Assembly: GCF_020524085.2 (NCBI RefSeq)
Contig: NZ_CP129016.1
Location: 924,001-988,000, forward strand
Source of the DNA: Halobacillus litoralis
Lineage (GTDB): Bacteria; Bacillota; Bacilli; Bacillales; Halobacillaceae
Direction: 5' to 3'
Length of the DNA stretch: 64,000 nt
This document shows positions 18,670-29,200 of this stretch, in pieces. Under the pieces are notes generated by a model. The model was not told where the DNA came from. It searched no databases and worked only from the letters and a program-made list of their open reading frames with translations. Each line of letters opens with the position of its first letter. Positions within the stretch are counted from its first letter, which is position 1. A program made the position numbers and the translations under genes.

Positions 18670-19620
18670 ATGAATGACACAAAGAGGTTGACGGAAGGGG
18701 CTTTAATGACCGGCCTATATCTGCTATTGTTATTGGTAATAATTTTTATGCCAGGACCAGTTGGGTCGATTTTATTACTCATTTTACCTGTCCCTTTCGT
18801 TTTCTATAGTTACCGGTACGGTTGGAAGCCAGGCGTACTGATGTTTATCGGATCTTTGATCTTCACTTTGCTGTTTGCCACGGTTTTCTCTCTTCCTATA
18901 ACTTTACTGGCAGGATTCGGAGGCCTTGCTCTCGGAGGAGCGATGTATGCAAAACGTTCTTCTTATGAAACGCTTGCCATTGGATCCGTTGGTTTTAGTA
19001 TTGGACTTTTAGCCATATTCCTCCTGACACAACTGTTCCTCGGGGTCAATTGGATGGAAGAATTGAGAAACAGCATGAATCAAGCATTTAGTACTTTAGA
19101 AAGTTTATTCTCCGGGATGATGCAGGGAGAAGAGGTTCAGCAGGATATAGATGATTTTCGTGAATTGATCGATTTCATTCCCGATATCGTTCCAAGTGTA
19201 TTGGCGATGGCAGGGGTTTTCATGGCCTTTATAAGCCAATGGGCGACTTACAAACTAATCAATCGTATCGAAAATCAGTCTATGAGATTTCCTGATTTTA
19301 AGAACTTCAAGCTGCCGACATCCGTCCTATGGTATTACTTTGTGGCAATGATCTTAAATTATGTCACGATGGACGGAAATGATCTGATTTACTTAGCTGC
19401 CGTTAATGTATTCATTTTGACGGGGACACTGATCGTACTGCAGGGATTCTCTTTCGTCTTTTTCTATGCTTGGAAGAAAAAGTGGTCAAAAGCCATACCG
19501 ATTCTTGTGGTTGTATTTTCCATACTTCTTCCACAAATCGTCATGTATCTTGTGCGAATAATCGGTATAATTGATATAGGATTTCCAATGAGGGAACGTG
19601 TGGAAGAAAAGAAAGAATGA
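18670..19620 (+). CDS. yybS: YybS family membrane protein (DUF2232)
   Basis: 316-residue polytopic membrane protein with about eight hydrophobic segments, family YybS/DUF2232, function unknown. Its place directly before gdpP and rplI is the conserved order in Bacillales (yybS-yybT-rplI-dnaC). GAGGTG lies before the ATG. Part of the N-terminal half resembles ECF-type S-component topology, but no substrate is implied. Confidence 0.9.
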   Translation: MNDTKRLTEGALMTGLYLLLLLVIIFMPGPVGSILLLILPVPFVFYSYRYGWKPGVLMFIGSLIFTLLFATVFSLPITLLAGFGGLALGGAMYAKRSSYETLAIGSVGFSIGLLAIFLLTQLFLGVNWMEELRNSMNQAFSTLESLFSGMMQGEEVQQDIDDFRELIDFIPDIVPSVLAMAGVFMAFISQWATYKLINRIENQSMRFPDFKNFKLPTSVLWYYFVAMILNYVTMDGNDLIYLAAVNVFILTGTLIVLQGFSFVFFYAWKKKWSKAIPILVVVFSILLPQIVMYLVRIIGIIDIGFPMRERVEEKKE

Positions 19621-19653
19621 TCGCTCTCAAGAAGATGGTAGGAGCTGAATGCA

Positions 19654-21627
19654 ATGCCGAATTTTTTTAAAAAACCAACGATGAGCGGACACTTGTGGAT
19701 CATTTATTTGATCTCTCTCATTCTGCTTGGCTTCATCTGGTACTATCAATGGATGCTGGGACTAATGATGACGCTGTTTTTAGCTGCGTCCATCTTTTAC
19801 AGTGTCCGTACTGAACAGAACATGATCAATGAGACAGAAGAATATATATCGACCTTATCCTACAGGGTGAAAAAAGTCGGCGAAGAAGCCTTGTTGGAAA
19901 TGCCTATCGGGATAGTTCTTTATAGTGAAAACTATATGATCGAGTGGGCGAATCCTTATATGAATAAGTTCACTGAAGAGGATACGATTGTTGGAGAATC
20001 ATTAAAACGACTTTCCGATCATCTGATTCCATGTGTGAAAGATGAGGAAGATGAAGTTTGGATCACGATTGCCGGTTATAAATTCCAGACAATCATTAAA
20101 AGGGACGAACGTCTGCTTTACTTGTTCGACCGGACGCAGCAGACGGAAATCCACAACCGTTATGAAAATGAACAGACAGTTCTTTCTATTATTTTTCTTG
20201 ATAACTATGAAGAAATTACCCAGGGCATGGATGATACGGCCAAAAGCCATATCAACTCACAAGTGACCTCCATATTGAACAAGTGGGCGGGGGATTATGG
20301 CATTTATTTGAAGCGAACGTCTCAAGAGCGTTTCATGGCGGTCATGAATCAGAAAATCCTGTACACCTTGGAAAAAGCGAAGTTTGAAATTCTTGATGAT
20401 GTACGTGAATTGATTACAGACCAGAACGTTCCATTGACGTTAAGTTTCGGAATTGGTGTTGGTCCGGTTAGTCTCCCTGAACTTGGAGAATTGGCTCAGT
20501 CCAGTCTCGATCTCGCCCTTGGCCGCGGTGGTGATCAGGTTGCCATCAAAGATGATTCAGGAAAAGTCCGCTTCTATGGTGGAAAGACGAATCCGATGGA
20601 AAAACGGACACGGGTACGCGCGCGGGTGATCTCCCACGCTATGAAAGAGCTTGTACAGGCAAGTGAAAAGGTATTGATCATGGGACACAAATCCCCGGAT
20701 ATGGACTCTGTCGGTGCGTCAATCGGTATTTTGAAAATTGCCCAGGCGAACGACAAGAAAGCCGCTATTGTGCTCGATCCGGATGATATTGACACCGGCG
20801 TTCAGCGCATGGTCGAGGAAATTGAGAAAGACGAAGACCTTTGGCATTATTTCATCCCACCAGAAGATGCTTTAGAGATGGTGACGAATGAGACGTTGCT
20901 GGTCGTTGTAGATACGCACAAGCCTTCCATGGTCATCGAGGAGAAGCTCCTTTCCAAAACGGAGCATGTCGTCGTAATCGATCACCACAGACGTGCAGAA
21001 GAATTCATCGCTGATCCGACCCTGGTTTATATGGAACCATACGCATCATCGACCGCAGAGCTCGTCACTGAGCTCCTTGAATATCAGCCGAAAAAACTGA
21101 AACTTTCGATGCTCGAGTCCACGGCCCTCCTTGCAGGGATTATCGTTGATACAAAAAGTTTCACGCTCCGCACAGGATCACGGACATTCGATGCTGCTTC
21201 CTACTTGAGGTCCAAGGGAGCAGATACCGTACAAGTTCAGAAGTTCATGAAAGAAGATTTAGATGTCTATGTACGGAGAAGTAAACTGATTGAACGGGCT
21301 TCTGTTTACCGTGATGGTATTGCCATTTCCACCGGGGACCGCGGAGAAACTTACGGACCAGTCATTATTGCGCAGGCTGCGGATACCTTACTGACGATGA
21401 GCGGAATCGTTTCTTCGTTCGTTATTTCTGAACGGAGTGATGGAAGGATTGGCATCAGTGCCCGTTCTCTCGGAGATATCAACGTCCAGGTTATCATGGA
21501 GAAGATGAACGGCGGCGGGCACTTGACGAACGCAGCCACACAGCTTGAAGATACAACGATTGAAGATGCAAAAGCATTGTTGCAAGATATTATTGATGAG
21601 TATTTTGAAGGGGGAGACACAGAATGA
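19654..21627 (+). CDS. gdpP: Cyclic-di-AMP phosphodiesterase GdpP
   Basis: 657-residue membrane-bound enzyme that hydrolyses c-di-AMP to pApA. Two N-terminal membrane helices (about 8-50) are followed by a degenerate haem-binding PAS ([19 protein letters not shown]), a degenerate GGDEF domain and the DHH-DHHA1 catalytic part: [11 protein letters not shown] near 344-354, VIDHHRR near 440, GGGH near 618. It controls osmotic and wall homeostasis. ATGA overlap with rplI. Full family length. Confidence 0.97.
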   Translation: MPNFFKKPTMSGHLWIIYLISLILLGFIWYYQWMLGLMMTLFLAASIFYSVRTEQNMINETEEYISTLSYRVKKVGEEALLEMPIGIVLYSENYMIEWANPYMNKFTEEDTIVGESLKRLSDHLIPCVKDEEDEVWITIAGYKFQTIIKRDERLLYLFDRTQQTEIHNRYENEQTVLSIIFLDNYEEITQGMDDTAKSHINSQVTSILNKWAGDYGIYLKRTSQERFMAVMNQKILYTLEKAKFEILDDVRELITDQNVPLTLSFGIGVGPVSLPELGELAQSSLDLALGRGGDQVAIKDDSGKVRFYGGKTNPMEKRTRVRARVISHAMKELVQASEKVLIMGHKSPDMDSVGASIGILKIAQANDKKAAIVLDPDDIDTGVQRMVEEIEKDEDLWHYFIPPEDALEMVTNETLLVVVDTHKPSMVIEEKLLSKTEHVVVIDHHRRAEEFIADPTLVYMEPYASSTAELVTELLEYQPKKLKLSMLESTALLAGIIVDTKSFTLRTGSRTFDAASYLRSKGADTVQVQKFMKEDLDVYVRRSKLIERASVYRDGIAISTGDRGETYGPVIIAQAADTLLTMSGIVSSFVISERSDGRIGISARSLGDINVQVIMEKMNGGGHLTNAATQLEDTTIEDAKALLQDIIDEYFEGGDTE

Positions 21628-22070
21628 AAGTAATTTTTAAAGCGGATGTTAAAGGGAAAGGCAAAAAAGGCGAAATCAAAGAAGTGAACGATGGATACGC
21701 ACGCAACTACCTCCTTAAAAACAATTTGGCGGTAGAAGCGACGAAGGGGAACGTTCAGGCCCAAAAAGCCAAAGATGCCAAAGTTGAGCAGCAAGCACAG
21801 GAAGAAGTCGAAGAAGCGAAGCGACTGAAAGACCAACTGGCCAACTTGGAAGTGAAGCTTGTGGCGAAATCCGGAGATAACGGGCGCCTGTTCGGCTCCA
21901 TTACGAGTAAGCAAATTGCCGAGCAGCTGAAGAAATCCCACGATATTAAAATCGATAAACGTAAAATCGAGCTTGATGATCCGATCCGGACGTTGGGCTA
22001 CACAAATGTTCCTGTGAAACTTCACCCAGAAGTAACAGGTACGATCAAAGTCCATGTCGAGGAAAAGTAA
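21624..22070 (+). CDS. rplI: 50S ribosomal protein L9
   Basis: 148-residue large-subunit protein. The N-terminal domain carries [22 protein letters not shown], then a long helix and the C-terminal domain ([25 protein letters not shown]). Translation is coupled to gdpP by ATGA. A terminator follows. Confidence 0.98.
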   Translation: MKVIFKADVKGKGKKGEIKEVNDGYARNYLLKNNLAVEATKGNVQAQKAKDAKVEQQAQEEVEEAKRLKDQLANLEVKLVAKSGDNGRLFGSITSKQIAEQLKKSHDIKIDKRKIELDDPIRTLGYTNVPVKLHPEVTGTIKVHVEEK

Positions 22071-22083
22071 GTCTTGAACGATC

Positions 22084-22130
22084 AAGCGCCCAATCCATTC
22101 TACTGGAGCTATTGGGCGCTTCTGTTTTGT
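22084..22130 (+). terminator. Terminator after rplI
   Basis: AAGCGCCCAAT (22084-22094) pairs with ATTGGGCGCTT (22111-22121), followed by a T-rich tract. Confidence 0.85.
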
Positions 22131-22252
22131 ATTTCTGGCTCATAACCTTCTTTTTCATAACGAAAAGGAAGGATGTATAAAATAACCGTACAACGTGTGG
22201 TTGTTTGTGACGGACGGGCCATCCGTGCTTTAGATTCAGAGGAGGAACAACA

Positions 22253-23614
22253 GTGAGTGAAATGTGGAACGATCGGACCCCGCCCCATAATATAGAAGCA
22301 GAACAAGCGGTACTCGGTGCGGTCTTTTTAGAACCTGAAGCGATGTCGACAGCTGCTGAATATCTTCTTCCTGAAGATTTTTACCGGGCGAGCCACCAGC
22401 GAATATTCGAAGTCATGCTTTCGCTCTCAGATAAAGGAGAGCCTATCGATCTCGTAACGGTAACGGCAGCTCTTTCCAACAATCAGGTGCTTGAGGAAGT
22501 GGGAGGAGTATCTTATTTGACGGATATTGCAAACTCTGTCCCGACTGCTGCAAATATCCAGTACTATACAAGTATTGTGAGTGAAAAATCGACTCTTAGA
22601 AGTTTAATCCGTACGGCTACGAATATCGTAACCACGGGCTATTCAGAAGAAGAGGATTTAGAGGATGTATTGAACGCTGCAGAAAAAGACATTCTCGAGG
22701 TTTCCCAAAGGAAAAATTCCAGTGCTTTCAAAAGCATCAAAGACGTACTGATTGACGTTTATGACAACATTGAACAGCTGCACCACAATGATGGAAGTAC
22801 GACTGGTATTCCGACGGGGTACCGCGATCTTGATCATATCACCTCTGGTTTCCAACGGAATGATTTGATTATCATCGCTGCCCGGCCGTCCATGGGTAAG
22901 ACCGCATTTGCTTTGAATATTGCCCAAAACGTAGCGGTCCACACGGATGAGAATGTTGCTATATTTAGTTTGGAGATGGGTGCCGACCAACTTGTCTCCC
23001 GTATGATTTGTGCGGAAGGAAACATCGATGCTCAGCGTCTTCGTACAGGACAGATGGAAACAGAGGATTGGAACAAACTGACGATGGCGATGGGGAGTCT
23101 ATCGAATGCCGGGATTTATATTGATGATACGCCAGGAATCCGGGTCAGTGAGATCCGTTCCAAATGCCGTCGTCTTAAACAGGAACACGGACTTGGTATG
23201 ATTTTGATTGACTATTTGCAGTTAATTCAAGGTAGCGCCAACTCTAAGGAAAACCGTCAGCAGGAAGTATCAGAAATTTCCCGTTCCTTAAAAGGTTTGG
23301 CTCGTGAACTTAATGTTCCGTTGATTGCTTTGTCGCAGCTTTCCCGTGGAGTTGAATCAAGACAGGATAAGCGACCGATGATGTCTGACTTGCGTGAATC
23401 CGGTTCAATTGAGCAGGATGCCGATATCGTAGGGTTCCTATACCGTGACGATTACTACGATCAGGAATCTGAAAACCAGAACATTATTGAAATCATCCTA
23501 GCTAAGCAACGTAACGGTCCGGTGGGGACAGTCTCTTTAGCCTTTGTGAAAGAATACAACAAATTCGTCGACTTGGACCACCGGTATTCCGATGCCGATG
23601 TACCACCAGCTTAG
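22253..23614 (+). CDS. dnaC: Replicative DNA helicase (DnaC of Bacillus, DnaB family)
   Basis: 453-residue hexameric fork helicase. The N-terminal domain (HNIEAEQAVLGAVFLEPEA) binds primase; the RecA-like domain has Walker A ARPSMGKTAFALN and the RxxDKRPMMSDLRESGSIEQDAD region. The start is GTG 22253 with GGAGGAAC ten bases before it; the product begins MSEMWNDRTPPHN, as expected. Named dnaC in B. subtilis although it is orthologous to E. coli DnaB. Confidence 0.97.
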   Translation: MSEMWNDRTPPHNIEAEQAVLGAVFLEPEAMSTAAEYLLPEDFYRASHQRIFEVMLSLSDKGEPIDLVTVTAALSNNQVLEEVGGVSYLTDIANSVPTAANIQYYTSIVSEKSTLRSLIRTATNIVTTGYSEEEDLEDVLNAAEKDILEVSQRKNSSAFKSIKDVLIDVYDNIEQLHHNDGSTTGIPTGYRDLDHITSGFQRNDLIIIAARPSMGKTAFALNIAQNVAVHTDENVAIFSLEMGADQLVSRMICAEGNIDAQRLRTGQMETEDWNKLTMAMGSLSNAGIYIDDTPGIRVSEIRSKCRRLKQEHGLGMILIDYLQLIQGSANSKENRQQEVSEISRSLKGLARELNVPLIALSQLSRGVESRQDKRPMMSDLRESGSIEQDADIVGFLYRDDYYDQESENQNIIEIILAKQRNGPVGTVSLAFVKEYNKFVDLDHRYSDADVPPA

Positions 23615-23620
23615 AAAAGG

Positions 23621-23658
23621 AAGACGCCCGAGACATCAAGTCTCGGGCGTCTTTTTTT
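23621..23658 (+). terminator. Terminator after dnaC
   Basis: AGACGCCCGAGAC (23622-23634), loop ATCAA, GTCTCGGGCGTCT (23640-23652), then T-run. Confidence 0.93.
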
Positions 23659-23737
23659 AAGAGAAGCTTTAAAGAAGCCATCTATATCATCATCCCCATC
23701 ACGCCTCCCGAAAAGTCACGCTGGGAATTGGATGATC

Positions 23738-24595
23738 CTAATAAGCAAGGAAGTGGTCGATTGCATGGGCAACGCCATCTTCGTCATTCGTTTTCGTAAG
23801 GAATTGGCAGGCCTCTTTCACCTCAGTTTTGGCATTTCCCATGGCGGCGCTGTTTCCTGCCATATTGATCATAGATAAATCATTCAAACTGTCTCCAATT
23901 ACTGCTGTTCTTTCTATAGAAAGATTCAGTTGTTGAGCCAATTGCTTAACGGCATTCCCTTTAGAAGCAAGCCTATGTTCCACTTCAAAGTTATGGTTGG
24001 CAGAGCTTACAAGGGTTAAGTCAGGGTAGTCTTTGAACCTCTCCCATCCTTTTTGAAGTTTTTCCTCTTCAAAGGAGAAGGTGAGGATGTTGTACACGTT
24101 CCTTTTCCTATCAACGATTTCCTCATAGGAGTCTACATGAGAAAAACCGGACTGACTGAACTGTTTTTCGGCTGCCTTTTCAAGCCTGGTCAAATTCGTA
24201 TTCGGATTGGCACTGCGAATCCGGTCAAGCTCAATGTTCATAAGCTCCCTGCCATTTTGCGGGGTTAAAATAGCTTCATCATCAATGGCTTCATAGTAGA
24301 AGCCTTTTTCTTCAAGCCATGCTAAAACTTCAATGACATCTTCTTTCTCCATAGGTATGGATGAAAAAAGCGTACCGTCCGGACGATGTATGGTAGCCCC
24401 ATTGGCTGCGATCACCCATGTTTTAAGGTCGAGGTCGGAGAACAGGTTCCGGACATCGAATGCTGCCCTTCCCGTTGCAATAACCACCTCGACGCCCTCC
24501 GACTGTGCACGACGAATCGCCTGAATATTGTTTTCGCTGATTTCATTCCCCGAATTTAACAGTGTCCCGTCTAAATCAATGGCGATCATGTCCAT
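23738..24595 (-). CDS. Cof-type HAD-IIB phosphatase
   Basis: 285-residue haloacid-dehalogenase-type sugar or nucleotide phosphatase. Motif I IDLDGTLLNSG with nucleophile Asp and motif IV AVIGDSLNDLSMI are intact, and the IIB cap lies between them. Natural substrate unknown. Its start overlaps the end of a DeoR-type regulator by 10 nt, so the two form an operon; the phosphatase may act on a phosphosugar sensed by that regulator, which is inference. Confidence 0.9.
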   Translation of the reverse strand: MDMIAIDLDGTLLNSGNEISENNIQAIRRAQSEGVEVVIATGRAAFDVRNLFSDLDLKTWVIAANGATIHRPDGTLFSSIPMEKEDVIEVLAWLEEKGFYYEAIDDEAILTPQNGRELMNIELDRIRSANPNTNLTRLEKAAEKQFSQSGFSHVDSYEEIVDRKRNVYNILTFSFEEEKLQKGWERFKDYPDLTLVSSANHNFEVEHRLASKGNAVKQLAQQLNLSIERTAVIGDSLNDLSMINMAGNSAAMGNAKTEVKEACQFLTKTNDEDGVAHAIDHFLAY

Positions 24596-25377
24596 AGATT
24601 AGTGCCCTCCTCTTCCGTAACAATAAGATCCACATGATACTCTTGTAATCTCTGTTGAAATTCTTCATCAGGAAGTTGGTCTGTTATGATGACATCCACA
24701 TCTTCAAGTTCTGCAAAAGTAAAAAACTCTGTCACACCAAATTTCGTATGGTCTGCAAGCACGATGACTTGTTCTGCCTGTTTGATCATGTTCCGTTTGA
24801 CCATCCCATCTTCTTCGTGGGCAATGGAGAGTCCTGAATCAGAAATTCCTACTACTCCGATAAAGGCCTGATCCACATGATAGCTTCTTAACCGTTCGAT
24901 GACGGAAGCTCCGTAAAGGAACTGATGCTCCTTTTGGAGAAAACCGCCAAGCAGTTGGATGGACACGCTTTCAACATTTGATAAAATTTCCGCCTGGTGA
25001 ATGGAGTTCGTAATGACCGTGATGTCCATAGGCCGGATTTGATTCGCACACGCCTGAACCGTCGTGGATGTATCCAGAATGATTTTATCCCCTGGGCGTA
25101 TAAACGACGCCGCTTTGCTACCGATCTGCTGTTTTTCAAAAGAAACCGTTTTTAATCGGTGAGAATAATTTTGAATGGTCGTTTGTGTCCGCGGCAGGAT
25201 GGCTCCCCCGCGAGTACGTACAATCGCTTTTCTTTCCTCTAACTTTACTAAGTCCCGTCTTGCTGTATCTCTTGATATATCAAACATCTCACACATTTGA
25301 TCAATGGAGATCCTTCGGTTTTCTTTTAAAAACTGCAAGATTCCAATCAGACGTTCTTCCTGATACATCGAATCCAC
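24586..25377 (-). CDS. DeoR/GlpR family transcriptional regulator
   Basis: 263-residue repressor: N-terminal winged helix-turn-helix (ISIDQMCEMFDISRDTARRDL) and a C-terminal DeoRC sugar-phosphate-binding domain with the GxxxxxKxxxLDTSTT-type site (RPGDKIILDTSTTVQACANQ) and IGVVGISDSG. The effector is likely a phosphosugar, not identifiable from the neighbourhood, which has no transporter. It is the first gene of a two-gene operon with the HAD phosphatase. Confidence 0.9.
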   Translation of the reverse strand: MDSMYQEERLIGILQFLKENRRISIDQMCEMFDISRDTARRDLVKLEERKAIVRTRGGAILPRTQTTIQNYSHRLKTVSFEKQQIGSKAASFIRPGDKIILDTSTTVQACANQIRPMDITVITNSIHQAEILSNVESVSIQLLGGFLQKEHQFLYGASVIERLRSYHVDQAFIGVVGISDSGLSIAHEEDGMVKRNMIKQAEQVIVLADHTKFGVTEFFTFAELEDVDVIITDQLPDEEFQQRLQEYHVDLIVTEEEGTNLWT

Positions 25378-25392
25378 CTCTCATTGTTGCTC

Positions 25393-25412
25393 TTATAAGT
25401 GATTATAAGTAA
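25393..25412 (-). promoter_or_regulatory. Tandem 10-bp repeat upstream of the DeoR gene
   Basis: TTATAAGTGA (25393-25402) is followed directly by TTATAAGTAA (25403-25412), 16 bp ahead of the regulator's start. DeoR-family repressors often bind short direct repeats, so this is a candidate autoregulatory operator. Confidence 0.4.
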
Positions 25413-25639
25413 TTATTTAATTGAAATCAATCAAAAATAAGTTATTTTAAGTTTTATTGTAAATATTAGTTAATCTACAGCTTTTATGATAAAAATAAGA
25501 TATTCAAAATAATGCAAGGAAAGGGGGGCTTCTTTCAGACAGAGTTTAATGAAAGGTCTGGAGGTCGTAAGGGCCGGTTCCCGGTCTATATAAATGCTCC
25601 CAAAGGAACGGAACAGAGTTTTTAAAGGGTACGAGTTAT

Positions 25640-25680
25640 AATCGAACAATAATAATGTAATTATAATTTAATGTTCGGTT
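25640..25680 (+). promoter_or_regulatory. Paired PurR boxes upstream of purA
   Basis: CGAACAAT at 25643-25650 and its inverted partner ATGTTCGG at 25671-25678 are AT-flanked, as in the two-box PurR sites of Bacillus pur genes. Repression by PurR with relief by PRPP is expected. The rest of the 25378-25759 gap holds the purA promoter and the direct repeat described separately; 25500-25620 is a purine-rich stretch in which I recognise no riboswitch. Confidence 0.72.
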
Positions 25681-25686
25681 TTAGCG

Positions 25687-25715
25687 TTGACTTACAAGGT
25701 GTGAATTGGTAAACT
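25687..25715 (+). promoter_or_regulatory. purA promoter
   Basis: TTGACT (25687-25692), 17-bp spacer, TAAACT (25710-25715), immediately downstream of the PurR boxes. Confidence 0.6.
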
Positions 25716-25717
25716 GA

Positions 25718-27049
<1,332 letters not shown>

Positions 27050-27053
27050 AATG

Positions 27054-27086
27054 AAAGCCTGGCTTACTCAGCCGGGCTTTTTTTTA
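27054..27086 (+). terminator. Terminator after purA
   Basis: AGCCTGGCT (27056-27064), loop TACTC, AGCCGGGCT (27070-27078), then eight T. Confidence 0.9.
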
Positions 27087-27158
27087 CAAAAGTCCGGAGG
27101 TAAGCATCAAAAATTTATAACTTAGGGTAAACTCTACATAGAAGAAAATGAGGAGGAG

Positions 27159-27174
27159 TGTTTCACGTGGAACG
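27159..27174. other. parS centromere-like site
   Basis: TGTTTCACGTGGAACG matches the Bacillus parS consensus TGTTNCACGTGRAACA at all but the last position and contains the CACGTG core. ParB (Spo0J, 1686-2534) should load here. It covers the ribosome-binding-site/start region of the LOG gene. It is the only good parS seen in the window. Confidence 0.85.
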
Positions 27175-27709
27175 CATTTGTGTATTCGCCGGGTCCAGTG
27201 CGGGGAATGACCCGATTTTCATTGAGAAAACGAAAGCTTTAGGAAAAAAGCTGGCTGCAAAGGACATTGAGCTGGTCTATGGTGGTGCTAAAAGTGGGTT
27301 AATGGGTGTGTTAGCCGATCAAGTGCTGGACAGCGGTGGAAAAGTGACCGGGATTATGCCGAGCCACCTCTTTGAAAAAGAAATCGTCCATCCGAACATT
27401 ACAGAAATGATCGAGGTTGGAACCATGCATGAAAGAAAAGCAAAGATGAGCGAATTGGCCGACGGATTCATTGCCCTTCCTGGAGGTTTTGGTACGTTTG
27501 AAGAGCTTTTTGAAACGGTTAGCTGGGCTCAAATTGGCCTTCATACAAAACCGCTCGCGCTATACAACATTGCGGAATACTACACTCCGCTTGTTCAGCT
27601 CATTGAACACGCTATAAAAGCAGGGTTTGTACCTGAGGATAACCGTGAGCTTTTTATCGATGCCAAAGATCCTTCATCTTTATTGAATGACATGGAGCAG
27701 AAAAAATAA
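27167..27709 (+). CDS. LOG family protein (cytokinin riboside 5'-monophosphate phosphoribohydrolase-like)
   Basis: About 180 residues of the LOG/YvdD family, which release the base from nucleoside 5'-monophosphates. The signature PGGFGTFEELFE is at about residue 105 and GGAKSGLMGVLAD near 38. Two in-frame GTG starts exist: 27158 (AGGAGG only 1-2 nt away) and 27167 (about 10 nt away); the second is preferred and gives MERICVFAGSSAG, the usual family start. The parS core lies across both. Confidence 0.88.
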   Translation: MERICVFAGSSAGNDPIFIEKTKALGKKLAAKDIELVYGGAKSGLMGVLADQVLDSGGKVTGIMPSHLFEKEIVHPNITEMIEVGTMHERKAKMSELADGFIALPGGFGTFEELFETVSWAQIGLHTKPLALYNIAEYYTPLVQLIEHAIKAGFVPEDNRELFIDAKDPSSLLNDMEQKK

Positions 27710-27737
27710 AAGACGGGCCTATTCAGGCGCGTCTTTT
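27708..27737. terminator. Bidirectional terminator between LOG gene and convergent hypothetical
   Basis: AAAAGACGGGCCT (27708-27720), loop ATTC, AGGCGCGTCTTTT (27725-27737); one mismatch in the stem. Confidence 0.8.
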
Positions 27738-28218
27738 ATACTTGGATCGTTTTAAAGAATATAAGTCCAAAAAACCGATACGTCAATTTAATACTTTCAA
27801 TCGATGACTCTTCGGTGATGCTTAAACCGTAGATTGTCGTTGGTGAGGTATCAGGCGACGCAGCCATTGCTTTAGAGGCGAGTGGCGAAGTGTCCGGGGC
27901 GAGAGGAATGGTTTCAAATTCATTGATGGCATACGCATCTTCCACAAGAGCGTATGTATCGGTGATCATGAACCCTTTTTCAGAATCACTAATCTGCATC
28001 TTGATGTTAGTAGGCTGTTGGTTGTTATTAATCGATACATCAGTGATTTGGATGCTTCCAAGCAAACTTTTGTTGCCGAGAGCGACAATGACGGTTTGCT
28101 TATCTTCTGTCGTACCGATCGATCCATGGGTGAGCGGCGGATTCAATTTCAAGAATCCAATAATAGATACAAATAAAAGGATAAGGACAAAAACAACGTA
28201 GCGAATAACCTTTTTCAA
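27736..28218 (-). CDS. Hypothetical membrane-anchored protein
   Basis: 160-residue protein with one N-terminal membrane helix (VIRYVVFVLILLFVSIIGFL) and an extracellular or periplasm-side remainder rich in beta-prone segments; PDTSP occurs twice (LAPDTSPLASKAMAASPDTSP region), a small internal repeat. AAGGAGGG lies before the start on the minus strand. No family recognised and no operon partner. A real gene by its ribosome binding site, signal anchor and terminator. Confidence 0.7.
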   Translation of the reverse strand: MKKVIRYVVFVLILLFVSIIGFLKLNPPLTHGSIGTTEDKQTVIVALGNKSLLGSIQITDVSINNNQQPTNIKMQISDSEKGFMITDTYALVEDAYAINEFETIPLAPDTSPLASKAMAASPDTSPTTIYGLSITEESSIESIKLTYRFFGLIFFKTIQV

Positions 28219-28340
28219 ACGGACCCTCCTTTCTTTTGATTGAACAGAATGGGGAAAAATCTATATTTCTAGTAAAATTACTATTGCTTACGTTTATTCT
28301 GTATGGTACGATAGTTATCGTTGCGGTGAACAAGCCGTTT

Positions 28341-28417
28341 GGTCCGGTAGTTCAGTTGGTTAGAATGCCTGCCTGTCACGCAGGAGGTCGCGGGTTCGAG
28401 TCCCGTCCGGACCGCCA
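28341..28417 (+). tRNA. tRNA-Asp (GTC)
   Basis: Acceptor stem GGTCCGG/CCGGACC closes the cloverleaf; anticodon stem CCTGC/GCAGG with loop CTGTCAC gives anticodon GTC. T-loop GGTTCGAGTCC present. CCA is encoded at 28415-28417. Confidence 0.97.
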
Positions 28418-28510
28418 CTTTCATTATATCATTTGAGGTAGTCGAATACACACGTAATGTGATGTGCTCATTAGGTTATAACGTCGAATGATCTTGAATA
28501 AAATACCCAT

Positions 28511-28534
28511 GGCTCGGTAGCTCAGTCGTTAGAG
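28511..28534 (+). pseudogene. Truncated 5' copy of tRNA-Phe
   Basis: GGCTCGGTAGCTCAGTCG is identical to the first bases of the intact tRNA-Phe 180 bp downstream; after TTAGAG the similarity stops. The acceptor 5' strand and D-arm are present, with no anticodon arm. The 28535-28690 stretch that follows holds no recognised gene. Confidence 0.75.
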
Positions 28535-28690
28535 AAGCCGTAAACTCCAGCGAATTTCCTCCATTGTAGGCTTTGCGAGGAGCGTATGCTTCACCGAAAT
28601 CACATGCAACGTGACGAGCACAAACATCTTCGAATAACCTTCGAAACAAGATGTGGAGCGAAAGCAAGATTTAAAAATAATACTTATTAT

Positions 28691-28763
<73 letters not shown>

Positions 28764-28770
28764 CTCCTTA

Positions 28771-28800
28771 AAAGCTTACGGAAATTTCCGTAAGCTTTTT
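28771..28800 (+). terminator. Terminator after tRNA-Phe
   Basis: Perfect palindrome AAAGCTTACGG...CCGTAAGCTTT at 28771-28798 followed by T; works for the tRNA cluster. Confidence 0.85.
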
Positions 28801-28854
28801 TGTATGCAAAATTCTTATAAACTCTTAAACAGTCTGGCATGATTGTTTAATACT

Positions 28855-29010
28855 CAGTTTCGATATGTTTTGGGGTTCGTTTCTGAGTTGAGCATCAGGG
28901 GTGGTTGGGAAGCAACTCGCTTTCCTGTTGGGATGGCGGCTCACCGCTCGCCCCATGGAAAGCGAACCATTTCCCGGAGCCCCTAAAATCACACAAACGT
29001 CTCGAAACTG
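28855..29010. repeat. MITE-like palindromic repeat, copy C (most complete)
   Basis: 156-bp element with perfect terminal inverted repeats CAGTTTCGA (28855-28863) and TCGAAACTG (29002-29010); the inner TCGCTTTCC pairs with GGAAAGCGA. Its left half matches copy A (9024) and its right half copy B (9314), so it probably shows the ancestral arrangement. No transposase or target duplication was made out. The remaining 29011-29200 is AT-rich promoter-type sequence for the next gene. Confidence 0.72.
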
Positions 29011-29200
29011 CGTCTTAAGAATAGAGAGTTTTAGTTTATTATAGTGAACAGTTTAATATGAAAATATGGCTATCGTTTCGTAATTTTGGTAAGAATGTTA
29101 TATCTTTTTTACATATTTAAATATCTATTTCTTATAAAACTTCCGTGTGATAAATTAATCTAGGAATAGTTTAGACAGGTGCATCAGGAGGATCAATATC

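Noticed and set aside
21351..22085. 244-residue minus-strand open frame across gdpP and rplI
   Set aside because: It is antisense to two well-conserved genes, has no ribosome binding site and a low-complexity Phe/Leu-rich composition typical of a shadow frame.
25546..25620. Riboswitch in the purA leader
   Set aside because: The purine-rich stretch does not show the conserved core of the purine or other known riboswitches and lies upstream of the purA promoter.
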